The translations under genes and the position numbers were made by a program. 64,000 nucleotides of DNA from Gilichinskyi gelida (GTDB taxonomy: Bacteria; Acidobacteriota; Thermoanaerobaculia; Gp7-AA8), in contig JBBPII010000004.1 of assembly GCA_038040385.1 (NCBI GenBank), positions 62,001 through 126,000 of the forward strand, read 5' to 3'. The notes under the pieces were generated by a model, which worked only from the letters and a program-made list of their open reading frames with translations, made no database searches and was not told the origin of the DNA. Of the stretch, positions 18,800 to 29,000 are shown piece after piece. Each line of letters begins with the position of its first letter. The stretch's first letter is position 1.

Positions 18800-19077
18800 G
18801 CAGTGGCCACTCCACCTCTTCCGTATCCGAGAATCCGCTCGCGCTCTCTCTTGGTAACGCGACGCCCCAGAAGTTTTCGGGGAATGTTGGGCCAGATCTC
18901 TCTTTCAAGGAAATCCAGGGCTTGAGCCAACCGCCGCTTTCCTGACGGTCCCAGAGCGATTCGGTCCTTGCGCTCTTCCAGGGCACGCAGGATCGCTGCG
19001 GTCTTGGACTCGCCAGTCATGTGCGCGAGCTCCTCCGCCAATCGCTCCACCTTGTCGTTCTTGATATTCATAGCCAT
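18796..19077 (-). CDS. VapB-type antitoxin (Rv0623/PSK family)
   Basis: The 93-residue protein starts MAMNIKNDKVERLAEELAHM, the pattern of the Rv0623-like VapB antitoxins: an N-terminal DNA-binding region (NIKNDKVERLAEELAHMTGESKTAAILRALEER) and a C-terminal toxin-wrapping segment. VapB normally neutralises a PIN-domain RNase VapC and autoregulates the operon. Here the toxin gene downstream is reduced to a 28-codon remnant, so this is an orphan antitoxin. It could still repress its promoter or counter VapC toxins from elsewhere. It lies between the TOTE and AAA/DUF4143 genes. Confidence 0.85.
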   Translation of the reverse strand: MAMNIKNDKVERLAEELAHMTGESKTAAILRALEERKDRIALGPSGKRRLAQALDFLEREIWPNIPRKLLGRRVTKRERERILGYGRGGVATA

Positions 19078-19141
19078 GGTAGAAAGATTCTACCAAAGCA
19101 CCACGACAAGGCTCCAGAACGATCGCGGGGCACATGCGCGC

Positions 19142-20329
19142 TCAACCAACCATGCGACGGCAGAGGCGCTCGATGTCGCTCCACGAGTAGAGCGGGATCG
19201 TGCGGCGTGCGTAGCTCTCCTTGCCGCCGTAGACGAGAGCGGCCGCGACCGCGGGCTCTGACGATGTTGCACCGATGAGATCCCGCATCGCCGAAAGTGG
19301 GTCGAAGAACGAAGGATGCGTCGTCGCACCCGATTTGCACTCAACGAGATGAAGAGTGCCGGCCTGCTGCAGAACGAAGTCGATCTCGATTCCACGCGAC
19401 TCCCGATAGTGTTTCAGGTCCGGCTGCCGCCCTCGATGGAACAGCGCTTTGAGGATCTCTCCGGCCACCCAGCTTTCGAACAACGCACCGCGAAGGGGGT
19501 GACTGCGCAATTGATCCGGGTCCCGGATTCCGAGGAGACTGCACGCCACGCCCGTGTCGATGAAGTGTAACTTCGGCGCCTTGATGATCTGTTTTCGCAC
19601 GTTTCGATGCCACGCCGGGACGAGGGTGGTGATGAAACTCGCCTCCAGGATGCCGAGCCACGCCCGCGCGGTATTGTGAGAGACGCCGGCGTCTCCGCCG
19701 AGGGACGACAGGTTGATCTCCTGCGCCGTCCGTCCCGCGGCCAGCGTGATGAACGTCCTGAAGGCGCGGAGATCGCCGATGTCTTTCACCTGTCTGACGT
19801 CGCGCTCCACGTACGTCGTGATGTAGTCGGCATACCAGCGAACCGGATCGAGATGACGGTCGTAAACGCGGGGGTACCCTCCGCGAAAGACATCGTGCCA
19901 GAGGTCCTCCCGCCAGTCCTTGCTCCGGCGCCGTTCGTCGAGCGAGAACGGGAGGAGGTGCAGAATCGCCGTCCGACCCGCGAGGCTCTGACCGATCGCC
20001 CGATTGGCGGCGAGTTGTTGGGAACCGGTGAGAATGAAACGCCCCGGCGACGGATCCTCATCGACGTCGGCCTGGATGTAGCTGAGCAACTCCGGCACGT
20101 TCTGGATCTCGTCGAGAACGACACCCGCCGAGTACTCGGCGAGGAATCCCCGAGGGTCGCTGCGCGCGAGGTCGCGCGTGTCGAGCGGCTCGAGATTGAC
20201 GTACTTCTTCCCCGGGAACGCCGCGCGGCACAACGTGGTCTTGCCAGACTGTCGCGGGCCCGTGAGGGTCACCACCGGAAGCTGCGCTGCCGCCTCCTTC
20301 AGCCGAGCCGTGAGGACTCTAGGGATCAT
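19142..20329 (-). CDS. AAA-family ATPase with DUF4143 C-terminal domain, copy 1
   Basis: The 395-residue protein has an N-terminal AAA_14 ATPase (Walker A GPRQSGKTT at residues 24-32, Walker B VVLDEIQ near 70, sensor ILTGSQQL) and a C-terminal DUF4143 region with a winged-helix part and a nuclease-like motif, EIDF followed by VECKSG, resembling PD-(D/E)XK. The family is very common, often multicopy and patchily distributed; its function is unknown, though nuclease or mobile-defence roles have been suggested. A nearly identical paralogue lies at 38228-39436. The protein ends earlier than that copy because of a TGA that is AGA there. Confidence 0.9.
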   Translation of the reverse strand: MIPRVLTARLKEAAAQLPVVTLTGPRQSGKTTLCRAAFPGKKYVNLEPLDTRDLARSDPRGFLAEYSAGVVLDEIQNVPELLSYIQADVDEDPSPGRFILTGSQQLAANRAIGQSLAGRTAILHLLPFSLDERRRSKDWREDLWHDVFRGGYPRVYDRHLDPVRWYADYITTYVERDVRQVKDIGDLRAFRTFITLAAGRTAQEINLSSLGGDAGVSHNTARAWLGILEASFITTLVPAWHRNVRKQIIKAPKLHFIDTGVACSLLGIRDPDQLRSHPLRGALFESWVAGEILKALFHRGRQPDLKHYRESRGIEIDFVLQQAGTLHLVECKSGATTHPSFFDPLSAMRDLIGATSSEPAVAAALVYGGKESYARRTIPLYSWSDIERLCRRMVG

Positions 20330-20362
20330 GCATGGATTGTAAGTCAGAATGACAATCCATGC
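20330..20362. promoter_or_regulatory. Perfect 11-bp inverted repeat at the AAA/DUF4143 start, copy 1
   Basis: GCATGGATTGT (20330-20340) and ACAATCCATGC (20352-20362) are exact complements separated by 11 bp, directly upstream of the start codon. It could be an operator for autoregulation, or a leader hairpin hiding the ribosome site. The second gene copy keeps the structure with one mismatch (39437-39469). Confidence 0.5.
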
Positions 20363-20453
20363 TGCCGGTCGTGAGGCAAGGTGTCTGCGGCAGTGGCGGT
20401 TTCACAGCGGAGGTGACGTCTACCCGAAGTCGAGTACGCCTACGAAACGATCA

Positions 20454-20486
20454 AACCTAAACTATTGCAGGAATTAGGTTTAGGTT
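20454..20486. repeat. Inverted repeat beside the tRNA-Gly fragment
   Basis: AACCTAAAC (20454-20462) pairs with GTTTAGGTT (20478-20486) across a 15-base loop, immediately after the 3' end of the tRNA fragment on the minus strand. It might be a recombinase arm-type site or a transcript-end hairpin. There is no T-run. Confidence 0.4.
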
Positions 20487-20533
20487 GGAGCTGGCGACGG
20501 GATTCGAACCCGCGACCAAGAGCTTGGGAAGCA
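20486..20533 (-). pseudogene. tRNA-Gly(CCC) 3' fragment, putative distal attachment site
   Basis: The minus strand from the anticodon loop (TTCCCAAGCTCTTGG) through the T-arm (GGTTCGAATCCC) to the CCA end matches the intact tRNA-Gly at 54968-55043 with one substitution in the acceptor stem. The 5' half is absent. A lone 3' tRNA half in the same orientation as an intact copy is the usual trace of an element integrated at that tRNA. Confidence 0.8.
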
Positions 20534-20944
20534 TGCTGGACGCTCCCGGACGCTTCCGGCTCTCAGCTCCGTGAGTGTGAAACGCCGTCCGCGAGTGTCC
20601 GGAAGCGTCCGGCGGCGTACGTCAGCCGTCACGATGGACACCCGGGCGTGATCAGCTACTGCCAACAGGCACCGGCGGCGCTGCGATCGCGACCTAAAAG
20701 ATGGGCAAGATGCGCGAGACCGGTTACGCCCGACTCGACGCGCACCCGTGCGCCTCCGTCTCGAGTATCGTCGGCACCGCTGCAAGAACGCTGCGCCCTG
20801 GGCAAGAGGGTGAGCAGGTCGGAATTGTTCGCTTACGAGCTTGGAGCACTCAACCAGAAATCCTGAAAAGGAACTTTCTCGCTTTTTCCTCCCCTTCCTC
20901 TTATTCTTCTATCCTTCGGTCATAGATTCAGATGAGGATGGCTC
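20534..20944. other. Gene-free spacer with recurrent motif B upstream of the giant gene pair
   Basis: No gene is supported. GGAAGCGTCC and related GCGTCC words recur between 20550 and 20612. At 20627-20644 lies CGTCACGATGGACACCCG, the exact word also found at 30073. The last 70 bases before 20945 are pyrimidine-rich (TTTTTCCTCCCCTTCCTCTT at about 20880) and may hold the promoter and leader of the giant gene pair. Confidence 0.4.
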
Positions 20945-23900
20945 ATGCGCGCCGCGGACCTGTACTCGTCGCTTGTCAATCTTTCCGCAGGCATTCGGCC
21001 TCACACGAAAACCGAGCGCGAGGAGCTTGCTCGCACGGAAAGCCTGATCGCTCGTTCCCGCATTGACGACGCCTTCGGACTCACGAAGCAGGCGCTGTCG
21101 GTCGAGCGCGCTACTTGGTACGGGGCCGACGAGCTCGATGATGAGCGCCGTATTCGTTTGGCGGCGCTGGCCGATGCCGGACAGTCCGGACGTGCGCAGT
21201 TCAGAGTCTTCCGTCGCGACGCGCCGCTCGCTGGCACAGCGATCGACTTCACGACGCCTTCGTGGGCTCGAGGGGCGGCCATCGCGCGAACTACGGGTCC
21301 TTTTACCAGCCTGGACGGGCGGCAGTTCTGGTTCGACTTTTTCAGCGTGATTCGTCTCGTGCCGGTGTATCTGGCCGGCGATCCGCAACCGGCGTTCCTT
21401 TTCGACCTGCGCGAGCACCGCGGGGGCCTGAACGATGCGATCGCGATTGATCAGTTCATCGGCCTGTTCAGCCAGAGGTACAGCATTGCGGGAAGCAGCA
21501 TCTGGGTCCGCTCCAACCTCTTCACACCCGCGGCGCCGGCGGGGACGTATATCGGGCTCCGCATCACCGGTGGCACCCTGACATTCACACCTCCACCGAC
21601 CATCGTCGGCCAGAAGTTGACGATCCCCGCAAACGGCAAGTGCATCGTGCGCCTCGAGCTGGCCGCCCCTGATGCGGTGGCATCGGCTGGAGGGGAGGCG
21701 GGCGGCGATGCGGCGAACGCGGTGGCGGACTTGCCCTCAGAGTGTTCGTTTGTTCTGGCCAGTGGGCGCGCGACCATGACCAAGGTCACGCGCGCGGCGT
21801 GGACGCTCTACGACCAGCGCCTGGAATTCGACTGGCATCGCGGCAGCACGCCATTCTTCGAGCCGCTTCTGCACGCCGTCGTCATTCCCATGACTGTATC
21901 GGAGCGCGACGTTGCGATCGGCGAGACGGCATCACCCTTTGCGGTGATCGCGGGCACCGCGGCCGTTCGTCGCGGCGGGTGGCTGCTGCCGGCAGCCACC
22001 ATCGACGTCACGCATCCGACCGAGGCGTCCGGCATCGGAGCGCTCGGCGTGCAAACCGCCGAAGGCCTGACGCTGACATGGCGCGGCCTGCGCGAAGGTC
22101 CCGTTGACCTTCCCTCACCATGGGTGACGCTCGCACCGGGGCTGATTCTCATCATCGACGCGGCGGCATCCGCGCGGTACGCGCGACAGACCTTCCGCCT
22201 CTGGAAGGACGCGGACTCGCACTTCCGGTCGGAGCTCGCGCTCGCGTTCACCGACAAATTCCGTGCGATCTACGCCTCAGCCGCCGCGGGCACGGAGGTA
22301 GCGATCGCCGAGACTGACGTCGAAGCGCGAATCGATCGTCCGGTCGACGTGAAGGGCACGCCGCTCTCGGTTCGGACGCTGCGATCGCTCCTGGTGCTCG
22401 CTTACACCGATCAGGCGCAACACGTATCGGTCTACGACGACAACATTCTCGTCGATGCGCTCGACCCCCACGTCCGATGGCCGGTCGAGCGCGGACGACC
22501 GCTGTCACTGGCCATTCGCAACGCGCTCTTCACCATCACGCCGGTCAACAGTCTGCTGCTCTTCGCGAAGCTTCGAGACGAGGAGATCGTCGAGAACGGC
22601 ACGCTCATGCTGGGGATGGGCATGTATGGCCTGCTACCCACGCTGCCGGATCCTTACGCCGCCAACGTCGGTCTGTTCAGGCGTCGCGGGCGCGGCGAGC
22701 TCCTCTCGCGGCAGGTCAGTCAACTGCTGGTCGGATCGGTCACCTGGACGAAGGCCGGCGAAGACGAGGATCCCGACGCCGCACGGACGCAATTCGCGTT
22801 CGCCCCGCTCGGCACGCAGGAGGAGACCTTCCGGGCGTGGACCAGCGCCGCGCAGCAGTTGCGGCTCGCGGAGGCGGTCGCCCTGCCGAATGCCGCGCCG
22901 CCGCAGGACGAGGCGCAGGTGCGCGCCTCCTTCTTTGCACGTCAATCGGACGAGGCGGTATGGAATCACGTCTTTCAGCGCTTCGGACAGGAGCAGTTTT
23001 CACTGCTCGACGTCTCCAGCAACGCGGACCAGATGGGCGTCAGCTTTGCCTGGTTCAATGCCCGCGAGCTGAGCAGCGATGACTTCGTGTTTTACCGGAT
23101 CTACGGCCCGAAAGGCGAATCCAAGTCGCAGGCGGCGCCCTTCCCTCTGCAAGTGCGCGATCTCGATCTGTCCGCCGAGAGCCGCTACGTGCGGGCGTTT
23201 ACGGTGCCGCAGATCAGTTGGGAACCACTCATCAATCTTCCCAATCCGAAGGTGCCACTGATCGCCGGCGATCCGCCGCACTGGTACAACCTATATCCCA
23301 GCGATGGCGGTCCCACGCGACTGCTCACCGACAGCGTGGAGCTGGTGCCGATCGCCCCGATTCCGGTCACGGAATTCCTCGTCCGCGACTTCGATACGCG
23401 CGCCGACGGCTTCACCGGAGCGCTCTTCACCTTGCCGTTCGGGCTTCGTGCGTTCGCGGAGTTCAGCCGCCGCAACCAGTTCATCGCCGCTCTTCCGGCT
23501 GCAAAAGTGGCGTTCAACCGCCCGGAGTACGACGAAGGCCTGACCGGCGGATTACAGCTCCGAGTCGATGCGCCAAAGCATCCGGACGACGGAGGAACGT
23601 TCCAGGGCAGCACGCTGCAGATGGACAACGTGCAGTTGCCGGACGGAACACTGACCGGAGCGGGCACGCTCGGTTCCAGCGTCGGCAGGATCTTCAACAA
23701 GGAGTTTTTCTACGACGCTCCTCCCGCCGACAAGAAGCGAGGTGTGCCGCTCGAGCGGATCGACTTCTCCGGATACGGCGCGAGCATGTTCAGCCATTGG
23801 CAGGCTCCGTACGCCGCGATCGCGGAGACCAGTCAGGCGCGCTTCGACGTCTTCGTCGGCCGCACGGCGCTCGAGGTCATCCAGGTTCGAAGCCTGGTCT

Positions 23901-26044
23901 ACCCGCTCGGAATCCGCGTGGTGCGGACGATCACCATGTTCCGCATGAGCAGCGCCAACGTGTTCCGGTGGGACACCGGCTGGCAGCCGGAATCGGACGG
24001 CGTCTACGACTTCCGCTGGAAGGCCTACGATCCGTTTCAGGTCAAGGTGGACCAGCCGAATCCGTACGAGTTCCACCCGGGACTGATTCGCGGCGCCTTC
24101 AACGTGCGCAATATCCGCGAGACCAACGACATCCCGCTCTTCACGGCGGTGTGGGCGAAGGCGGACGGCGAGAAGTACCTCGACGAGCTCGGCGCTCTGC
24201 AACCCGTCGGGCCGTCGACGCCTCCCGCATTCCGAAACAAGGGCATCGAACTGCAGCCCGTCTACTTCGATGCGGACATCGAGATCGAGGGCGTGAAGAG
24301 CGGCGGTACGAATGGACGCGTGCCGACCAAGGGAATGTTGGGATACGTGCAGCTCGCGCCTCGAGGGGAGCCGATCGCGCCTCGGTTCCTCGAGCAACTA
24401 CTCGCGTCGCAGTTCGGCGCCATCGGCGGGCCGGTGGACTGCGTGATCGACGTCGCTTCGAGCGGCCAGTTGATGCGCATCAGCCGCGCCGACGTCAACA
24501 TGTCCAAAGACGGAGTCACGCCGATCTTCGTCAGCGCCGCGCGCGGGTCGGTGGTGCTGCCCAAAGACGGTTCATGGAGCGTCGTCCAGCACGTGCAGGG
24601 CAGTGGCGAGGTGATCCCGCTCGACCCGCAGGTCACGGTGCCGCTGATTCGGCGCGGCCGGCTGCTCGATCCGAAAACGGGGACGACCGATTCCACCGCC
24701 GACGATCGGATGCGGCTCGCGAATCCGATCGATCTCGTGCAGCCGCCCGGTCCGCAAACGCGCAACTACGGGTTTCTGCAATCGACCGGCACGCAAAAGG
24801 CGCTCTTCCGCCTTCCGAGCTTCAAGCCCGGCGTCAAAGAGCTGTTCGGTGCGCCGCCCGACTTCGCCGATGCCTATCGCATCGTCAAGTCGGCCAGCGT
24901 GTTTCCGCACGTGCAGGATGCGGTGCCGCTCGTGCTGGGCGCGTTCAAAACGCAGATCCTCGCCGACGGGTATCGGCTGATCGACGAGGCCAACCCTGCC
25001 CGCGTGTTCGAGCAGGAGCTGCCACGAGGCCCGCTCTTCCTGATCAACGAGAAGTTCCTGAAGATCTACATCGAGTATGCGAAGAGTCCGGCCGCTGCCG
25101 ACCGGGGCCGGCTGCGGTTCGGATTCGACTCCTCGACGCCCGACGTCGCGAAGTCGTGGCTCTCGAAGCTCGAAAACATTCAGATGGTCGTGGACCTCGG
25201 GCCGCTGACGCGTCTGATGACGATCAAAGGGCGCTTCGATGCGGAGAAGGGTCGGGCCCCGGCCTTTGTCGAGCCGCAGCTCGAGTTCAGCAAGTCGCTC
25301 CAACCGGTCATCGACATCCTGCAGATCCTCCTGCAGCTACAGGGAGGTGACTACAAGGCGGCGTTCCAGAAGGGTCTCGAGATCGCCATGAGCAACTCGG
25401 CCGACAGTTGGAACTATGCCTTTCATGCGCGGAAGGAAATCCCGGTGGTCAAGTTTCCGCCGGGCGCGCTGTACGACAATCCCACCAACCCCTTCAAGCT
25501 CGAAGCGCATCTGGCGATCGGCGCGTACTTCAACGAGGCGCTCAAGCTCACCGGCGATCCGAATCAGCTCGTCCCTTCCTCCGGCGCCTTCTTCGAGTTC
25601 GGCGGCCGTCTGTCGGTGATGTGCTTCAGCATCGCGGCCGCGACCGTCTACGCCACCGGCTCCGTCGATCTGCGGACCGCGGCCGACATCAAGACCGGTC
25701 CGTCGCTGAAGATGCGATTCGGCTTCGGCGCCGAGATCATCGTGGGGCTGCCGGTGGTGGGCAACGTGTCGTTGCTCTACATGGTGGGCGTCGAGATCGA
25801 CCTCGACGCCACCCAGATCACGGTCTCCGGCTTCCTGTTGTTTCGCGGGCACGCCGAATTGCTCGGGGGGATCGTGTCGATCACGATCACCATTGAAGCG
25901 AAGGGAAGCGTGAAGCGCCTGACGGCGGGAGACGGGCGCACGGACATCATCGCGCAGGTCACCTTCGGCATCGACATCAGCATCTTCCTGGTCATCAACA
26001 TCAGTTTCTCCGAGAGCTGGCAGGAAAGCCGGCAGATCGCATGA
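20945..26044 (+). CDS. Giant protein of unknown function (1699 aa), first of a pair
   Basis: I recognise no family. The protein has no signal peptide or clear membrane helix. The first 100 residues are charged and helical (HTKTEREELARTESLIARSR); residues 100-1450 are mostly beta-type sequence with many aromatic, Pro and Gly residues; residues about 1540-1690 are a run of alternating hydrophobic/Gly segments such as MRFGFGAEIIVGLPVVGNVS and HAELLGGIVSITITIEAKGS, suggesting a large hydrophobic beta-sheet or barrel-like surface. Several segments read like structural modules of an assembly rather than an enzyme. The partner gene starts 19 bases downstream. Candidate roles are a cell-surface or lipid-contacting complex or a toxin-like complex; none is shown. 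Confidence 0.85.
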   Translation: MRAADLYSSLVNLSAGIRPHTKTEREELARTESLIARSRIDDAFGLTKQALSVERATWYGADELDDERRIRLAALADAGQSGRAQFRVFRRDAPLAGTAIDFTTPSWARGAAIARTTGPFTSLDGRQFWFDFFSVIRLVPVYLAGDPQPAFLFDLREHRGGLNDAIAIDQFIGLFSQRYSIAGSSIWVRSNLFTPAAPAGTYIGLRITGGTLTFTPPPTIVGQKLTIPANGKCIVRLELAAPDAVASAGGEAGGDAANAVADLPSECSFVLASGRATMTKVTRAAWTLYDQRLEFDWHRGSTPFFEPLLHAVVIPMTVSERDVAIGETASPFAVIAGTAAVRRGGWLLPAATIDVTHPTEASGIGALGVQTAEGLTLTWRGLREGPVDLPSPWVTLAPGLILIIDAAASARYARQTFRLWKDADSHFRSELALAFTDKFRAIYASAAAGTEVAIAETDVEARIDRPVDVKGTPLSVRTLRSLLVLAYTDQAQHVSVYDDNILVDALDPHVRWPVERGRPLSLAIRNALFTITPVNSLLLFAKLRDEEIVENGTLMLGMGMYGLLPTLPDPYAANVGLFRRRGRGELLSRQVSQLLVGSVTWTKAGEDEDPDAARTQFAFAPLGTQEETFRAWTSAAQQLRLAEAVALPNAAPPQDEAQVRASFFARQSDEAVWNHVFQRFGQEQFSLLDVSSNADQMGVSFAWFNARELSSDDFVFYRIYGPKGESKSQAAPFPLQVRDLDLSAESRYVRAFTVPQISWEPLINLPNPKVPLIAGDPPHWYNLYPSDGGPTRLLTDSVELVPIAPIPVTEFLVRDFDTRADGFTGALFTLPFGLRAFAEFSRRNQFIAALPAAKVAFNRPEYDEGLTGGLQLRVDAPKHPDDGGTFQGSTLQMDNVQLPDGTLTGAGTLGSSVGRIFNKEFFYDAPPADKKRGVPLERIDFSGYGASMFSHWQAPYAAIAETSQARFDVFVGRTALEVIQVRSLVYPLGIRVVRTITMFRMSSANVFRWDTGWQPESDGVYDFRWKAYDPFQVKVDQPNPYEFHPGLIRGAFNVRNIRETNDIPLFTAVWAKADGEKYLDELGALQPVGPSTPPAFRNKGIELQPVYFDADIEIEGVKSGGTNGRVPTKGMLGYVQLAPRGEPIAPRFLEQLLASQFGAIGGPVDCVIDVASSGQLMRISRADVNMSKDGVTPIFVSAARGSVVLPKDGSWSVVQHVQGSGEVIPLDPQVTVPLIRRGRLLDPKTGTTDSTADDRMRLANPIDLVQPPGPQTRNYGFLQSTGTQKALFRLPSFKPGVKELFGAPPDFADAYRIVKSASVFPHVQDAVPLVLGAFKTQILADGYRLIDEANPARVFEQELPRGPLFLINEKFLKIYIEYAKSPAAADRGRLRFGFDSSTPDVAKSWLSKLENIQMVVDLGPLTRLMTIKGRFDAEKGRAPAFVEPQLEFSKSLQPVIDILQILLQLQGGDYKAAFQKGLEIAMSNSADSWNYAFHARKEIPVVKFPPGALYDNPTNPFKLEAHLAIGAYFNEALKLTGDPNQLVPSSGAFFEFGGRLSVMCFSIAAATVYATGSVDLRTAADIKTGPSLKMRFGFGAEIIVGLPVVGNVSLLYMVGVEIDLDATQITVSGFLLFRGHAELLGGIVSITITIEAKGSVKRLTAGDGRTDIIAQVTFGIDISIFLVINISFSESWQESRQIA

Positions 26045-26063
26045 CCTTCCGGATCTGACCATC

Positions 26064-29000
26064 ATGGACTCCCGTTTCAGCCTCCTCACGTTCCCCCAGC
26101 GCTTCGACGGCACGAACCTGCACCTGCGCGTTCTGATCGTCCCTCGTCTGAGCACGGCCTGGACGGGCAACCCGCTGCAGCCGGCCATCGCGAACATGCC
26201 GAACCCCGGTGACGCGGCGGCGGCGTTCGCCGACGCGGACCTGCAGTTGCGAGCCGTCGCCCTTGATGGATTGGACCGGTTTCCTGCCAGCGGTTCGATC
26301 GATTTCAGCAAACTGTTGCCCGCGGCCAGCGGCGTGGCTCCCGATGCGCGGGGTCTTTTCGAAGAGTTGACCGCACCCGGGCCGGGCCGCTTCCGCATTA
26401 CGGAAGACCCGCCCCGCCTGGCCGACGAAGCGAAGCCCGAGATCTTCATCAAGAAGTATTTGCCGCGCAGCTATCGGCAGTCATTTCTCTTCAGCGGCCC
26501 GCGCACGCGCGACGCCGTGACGGACGACAGCTATCACTGTGCGATCCGGGACGCTACGGAGCCCAACCCGACGTTCCGCACCACGCCCGACACGGTGAGC
26601 TGGGGCCAAGTGTACGCCTACTGTCTCCGCCACCACCAACTGGCGCGGCGCCTCGGCCTGATTCGCGAAGCGTCGTTCGAGGTCGAAGGCGCCCTCTTCG
26701 AGAAGGGTGGGTTCCTGTTCGTAGACCTCGCGGCCGACAGCGACTACGCGGTGCAAACCGCGGCCGACTACACGTTCCTGGCGCGCTATGCCGCGCGCAT
26801 TCCACGACTGGTGCAAGGGACCGAGCGGCCGCTGTTTGCTGCCGTGCAGTTTCCAGTGCTCTTCGATGACCCGGGCGTACCCGGGCCGCCTCCAACACCA
26901 GGGAACTACGACGCCGTCTACATCGAGGCCGCGGACTATGACGATGGCTTCGCGAAGATCGTGCACGCGACGCAGCCCGTCAGTCAGCACCTGCTCGCCG
27001 AGGATGCCGACGGGTTTTCGCCGCTCTCCGACGTCGGCATTCGGCTCGGATGGGACGACGAGCAGATCCTCATCTGGCAGAACCGGCAACTGAAGGAAGA
27101 CCCCACGGTGCCGATGAAACTCGGAAAGCCGCAGCGCCTCGACGCGCCGATGGGTGTGTTCTCCTATCGCATCGATGCGCGGCGGCACCGAGACGCGGAT
27201 TGGAAAAGCCTGGTGCACGTCCGCAGCCGCGCGCCGCTGGTCCTGGGAGACTTTGCGCTGGGAGACCCGTCGAATCGGCCCTTCCTCGGCGAGCTCGGCG
27301 TGGAAGTGCACCCCCAGCAGCTCGACGGCAATCAGGCTACCGGGCAGTTCTGGCTGCCCGCGTACATGGCCCACTGGAACGGCCGGTCGATGGTCCTGCC
27401 GGACGAGGACGCGGCCGAGATCTTCAGGACCGAAAACGCGGACGGGCAACGCGCCGATCTCGGCAGGATGTACACGTCTGTCGGTCTCGACGCCATTCCG
27501 TTGCGGTACGGGCGCACCTACGATCTCCGTGTCCGCCTGATGGATCCGACCGGCGGCGGCCCGCCCGTCGCGGAAGAGCCGATCAACGAATCGCCTGCGC
27601 CGATTGCCATCGTGCCGTTCAAACGCCACGTCGTCCCCGAGCCCGTCCGCATTCCCGGTCTACAGAAGTTTCCCGACGCTCCGCTCGATGCGTTCTATCC
27701 CGCCGACGAGATCGAGGTGAGGCGTCCGCTTCTTGGCTACCCGAGCGTCGTCTTCACCGGGAAATACGCCGATCCCGTTCCGCTGCTGAGGGCGGCGTCG
27801 GTTGCAGCCGTGGGGCGGGAGAGCTTCGGGATCGCCGATCCCGACGTGACGCGGGTGCGCATCGATGTCGAGGTGCGGGCCCTTCGGATGGACAATCTGC
27901 TTTCGCTGTCCGGCAAGGACGCGTACGCGCATCTCTACACGACGCACCGCGACTTTCCGGCGGACTTCGACGCGGCGCGGGTGATTCCGCTCGACTTCCG
28001 CGAGGCGCCCATCCTTCGCTTCGGTGATCCGAACGACCTCGGCGATCTGGCGCTGACTCAGGCCGAGATCGATGGTCTCGACGAGCTGCCGCTGCCGCGC
28101 GCGCGTGACGTTCGCCTCACGGTGCGCGCGGTCGCCGTCCCTGACCCGGCCTACTTCGCCACCGGCGCGCACATCGGAAAAGCGATTCAGATCAGCGTGC
28201 GCCGCGAATCGGAGGACGAGCAGGACCTCTTCGCCGAGGCGACCGCCGCCAAGAAGATTCGCGGCATCTACCTCCGTCCGGATCCACCGCTGATCTTCGA
28301 CGGCGAGCTCAGGACGCTGCTGTTCGAGCGTACCACCGGTGACACGCCAGGCCTCATCGAACGCCTGGCGCAGTCGATTGGCGTGGAACACAAAGGGATG
28401 ACCCTGGTCGGCAGGAAGGGCGAGCGGGTGGTGTTCGGCTGTTCACGGCGCATCCGCCACACGCTGTCGCCGGACAACTCTTCGCTCACCTTCGCCGCGA
28501 AGGAAGACCTGGTCAACCACTGGGTGGTGGCGCTGACTCTCACGATCGATCGCGATTGGACGTGGGACGCGCTGAGGTACGTGAGCTTCGAGATCTTCCG
28601 CAGCCGGCGATTCCGCGGCGATGCGGAAGTGGACGATAACGGCGGGCGGCCCATCGGCGACTGGGAGGTGGTGCCATTCGCGTCGATGCAGGCGCTGCAC
28701 AAGCCGAAGCGCGACCACACCACGCTCGTCTATCTCGACGCCGTCGAGCCGAAGTCCGAGCTGACGCAGGCGGCGAACCCGGCGCAGACGCGGTTTCCGG
28801 ACATCATCGAGCTCGAATATCGCATCGAACCGCGCTTTCGCACGGCTCCTGTCGCGCCTCGGACCGAAGTGCTGACGCTGTCGCTACCGGTGACGACACC
28901 GCCCATCCAGGTTCCGCGGATTGCGTCGGCTGGCATTGCACTGTCGAAGTACGAGCACAACGAAACCTACTCCGAGACCACGCCGCGCCGGCGTTATCTC

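Larger units (their letters stand above)
19138..20386. repeat. Long direct repeat, copy 1 (AAA/DUF4143 gene)
   Basis: About 1.25 kb is nearly identical to 38256-39493 in the same orientation. The central kilobase (about 19400-20290) shows almost no differences, while both edges diverge, and copy 1 has nine extra bases near 19260. The repeat covers the whole ATPase gene plus its upstream inverted repeat. Divergent edges argue against a pure assembly artefact. Confidence 0.9.

Noticed and set aside
19138..20386. AAA/DUF4143 repeat as an insertion sequence
   Set aside because: No transposase, terminal inverted repeats or target-site duplication are visible at either copy.
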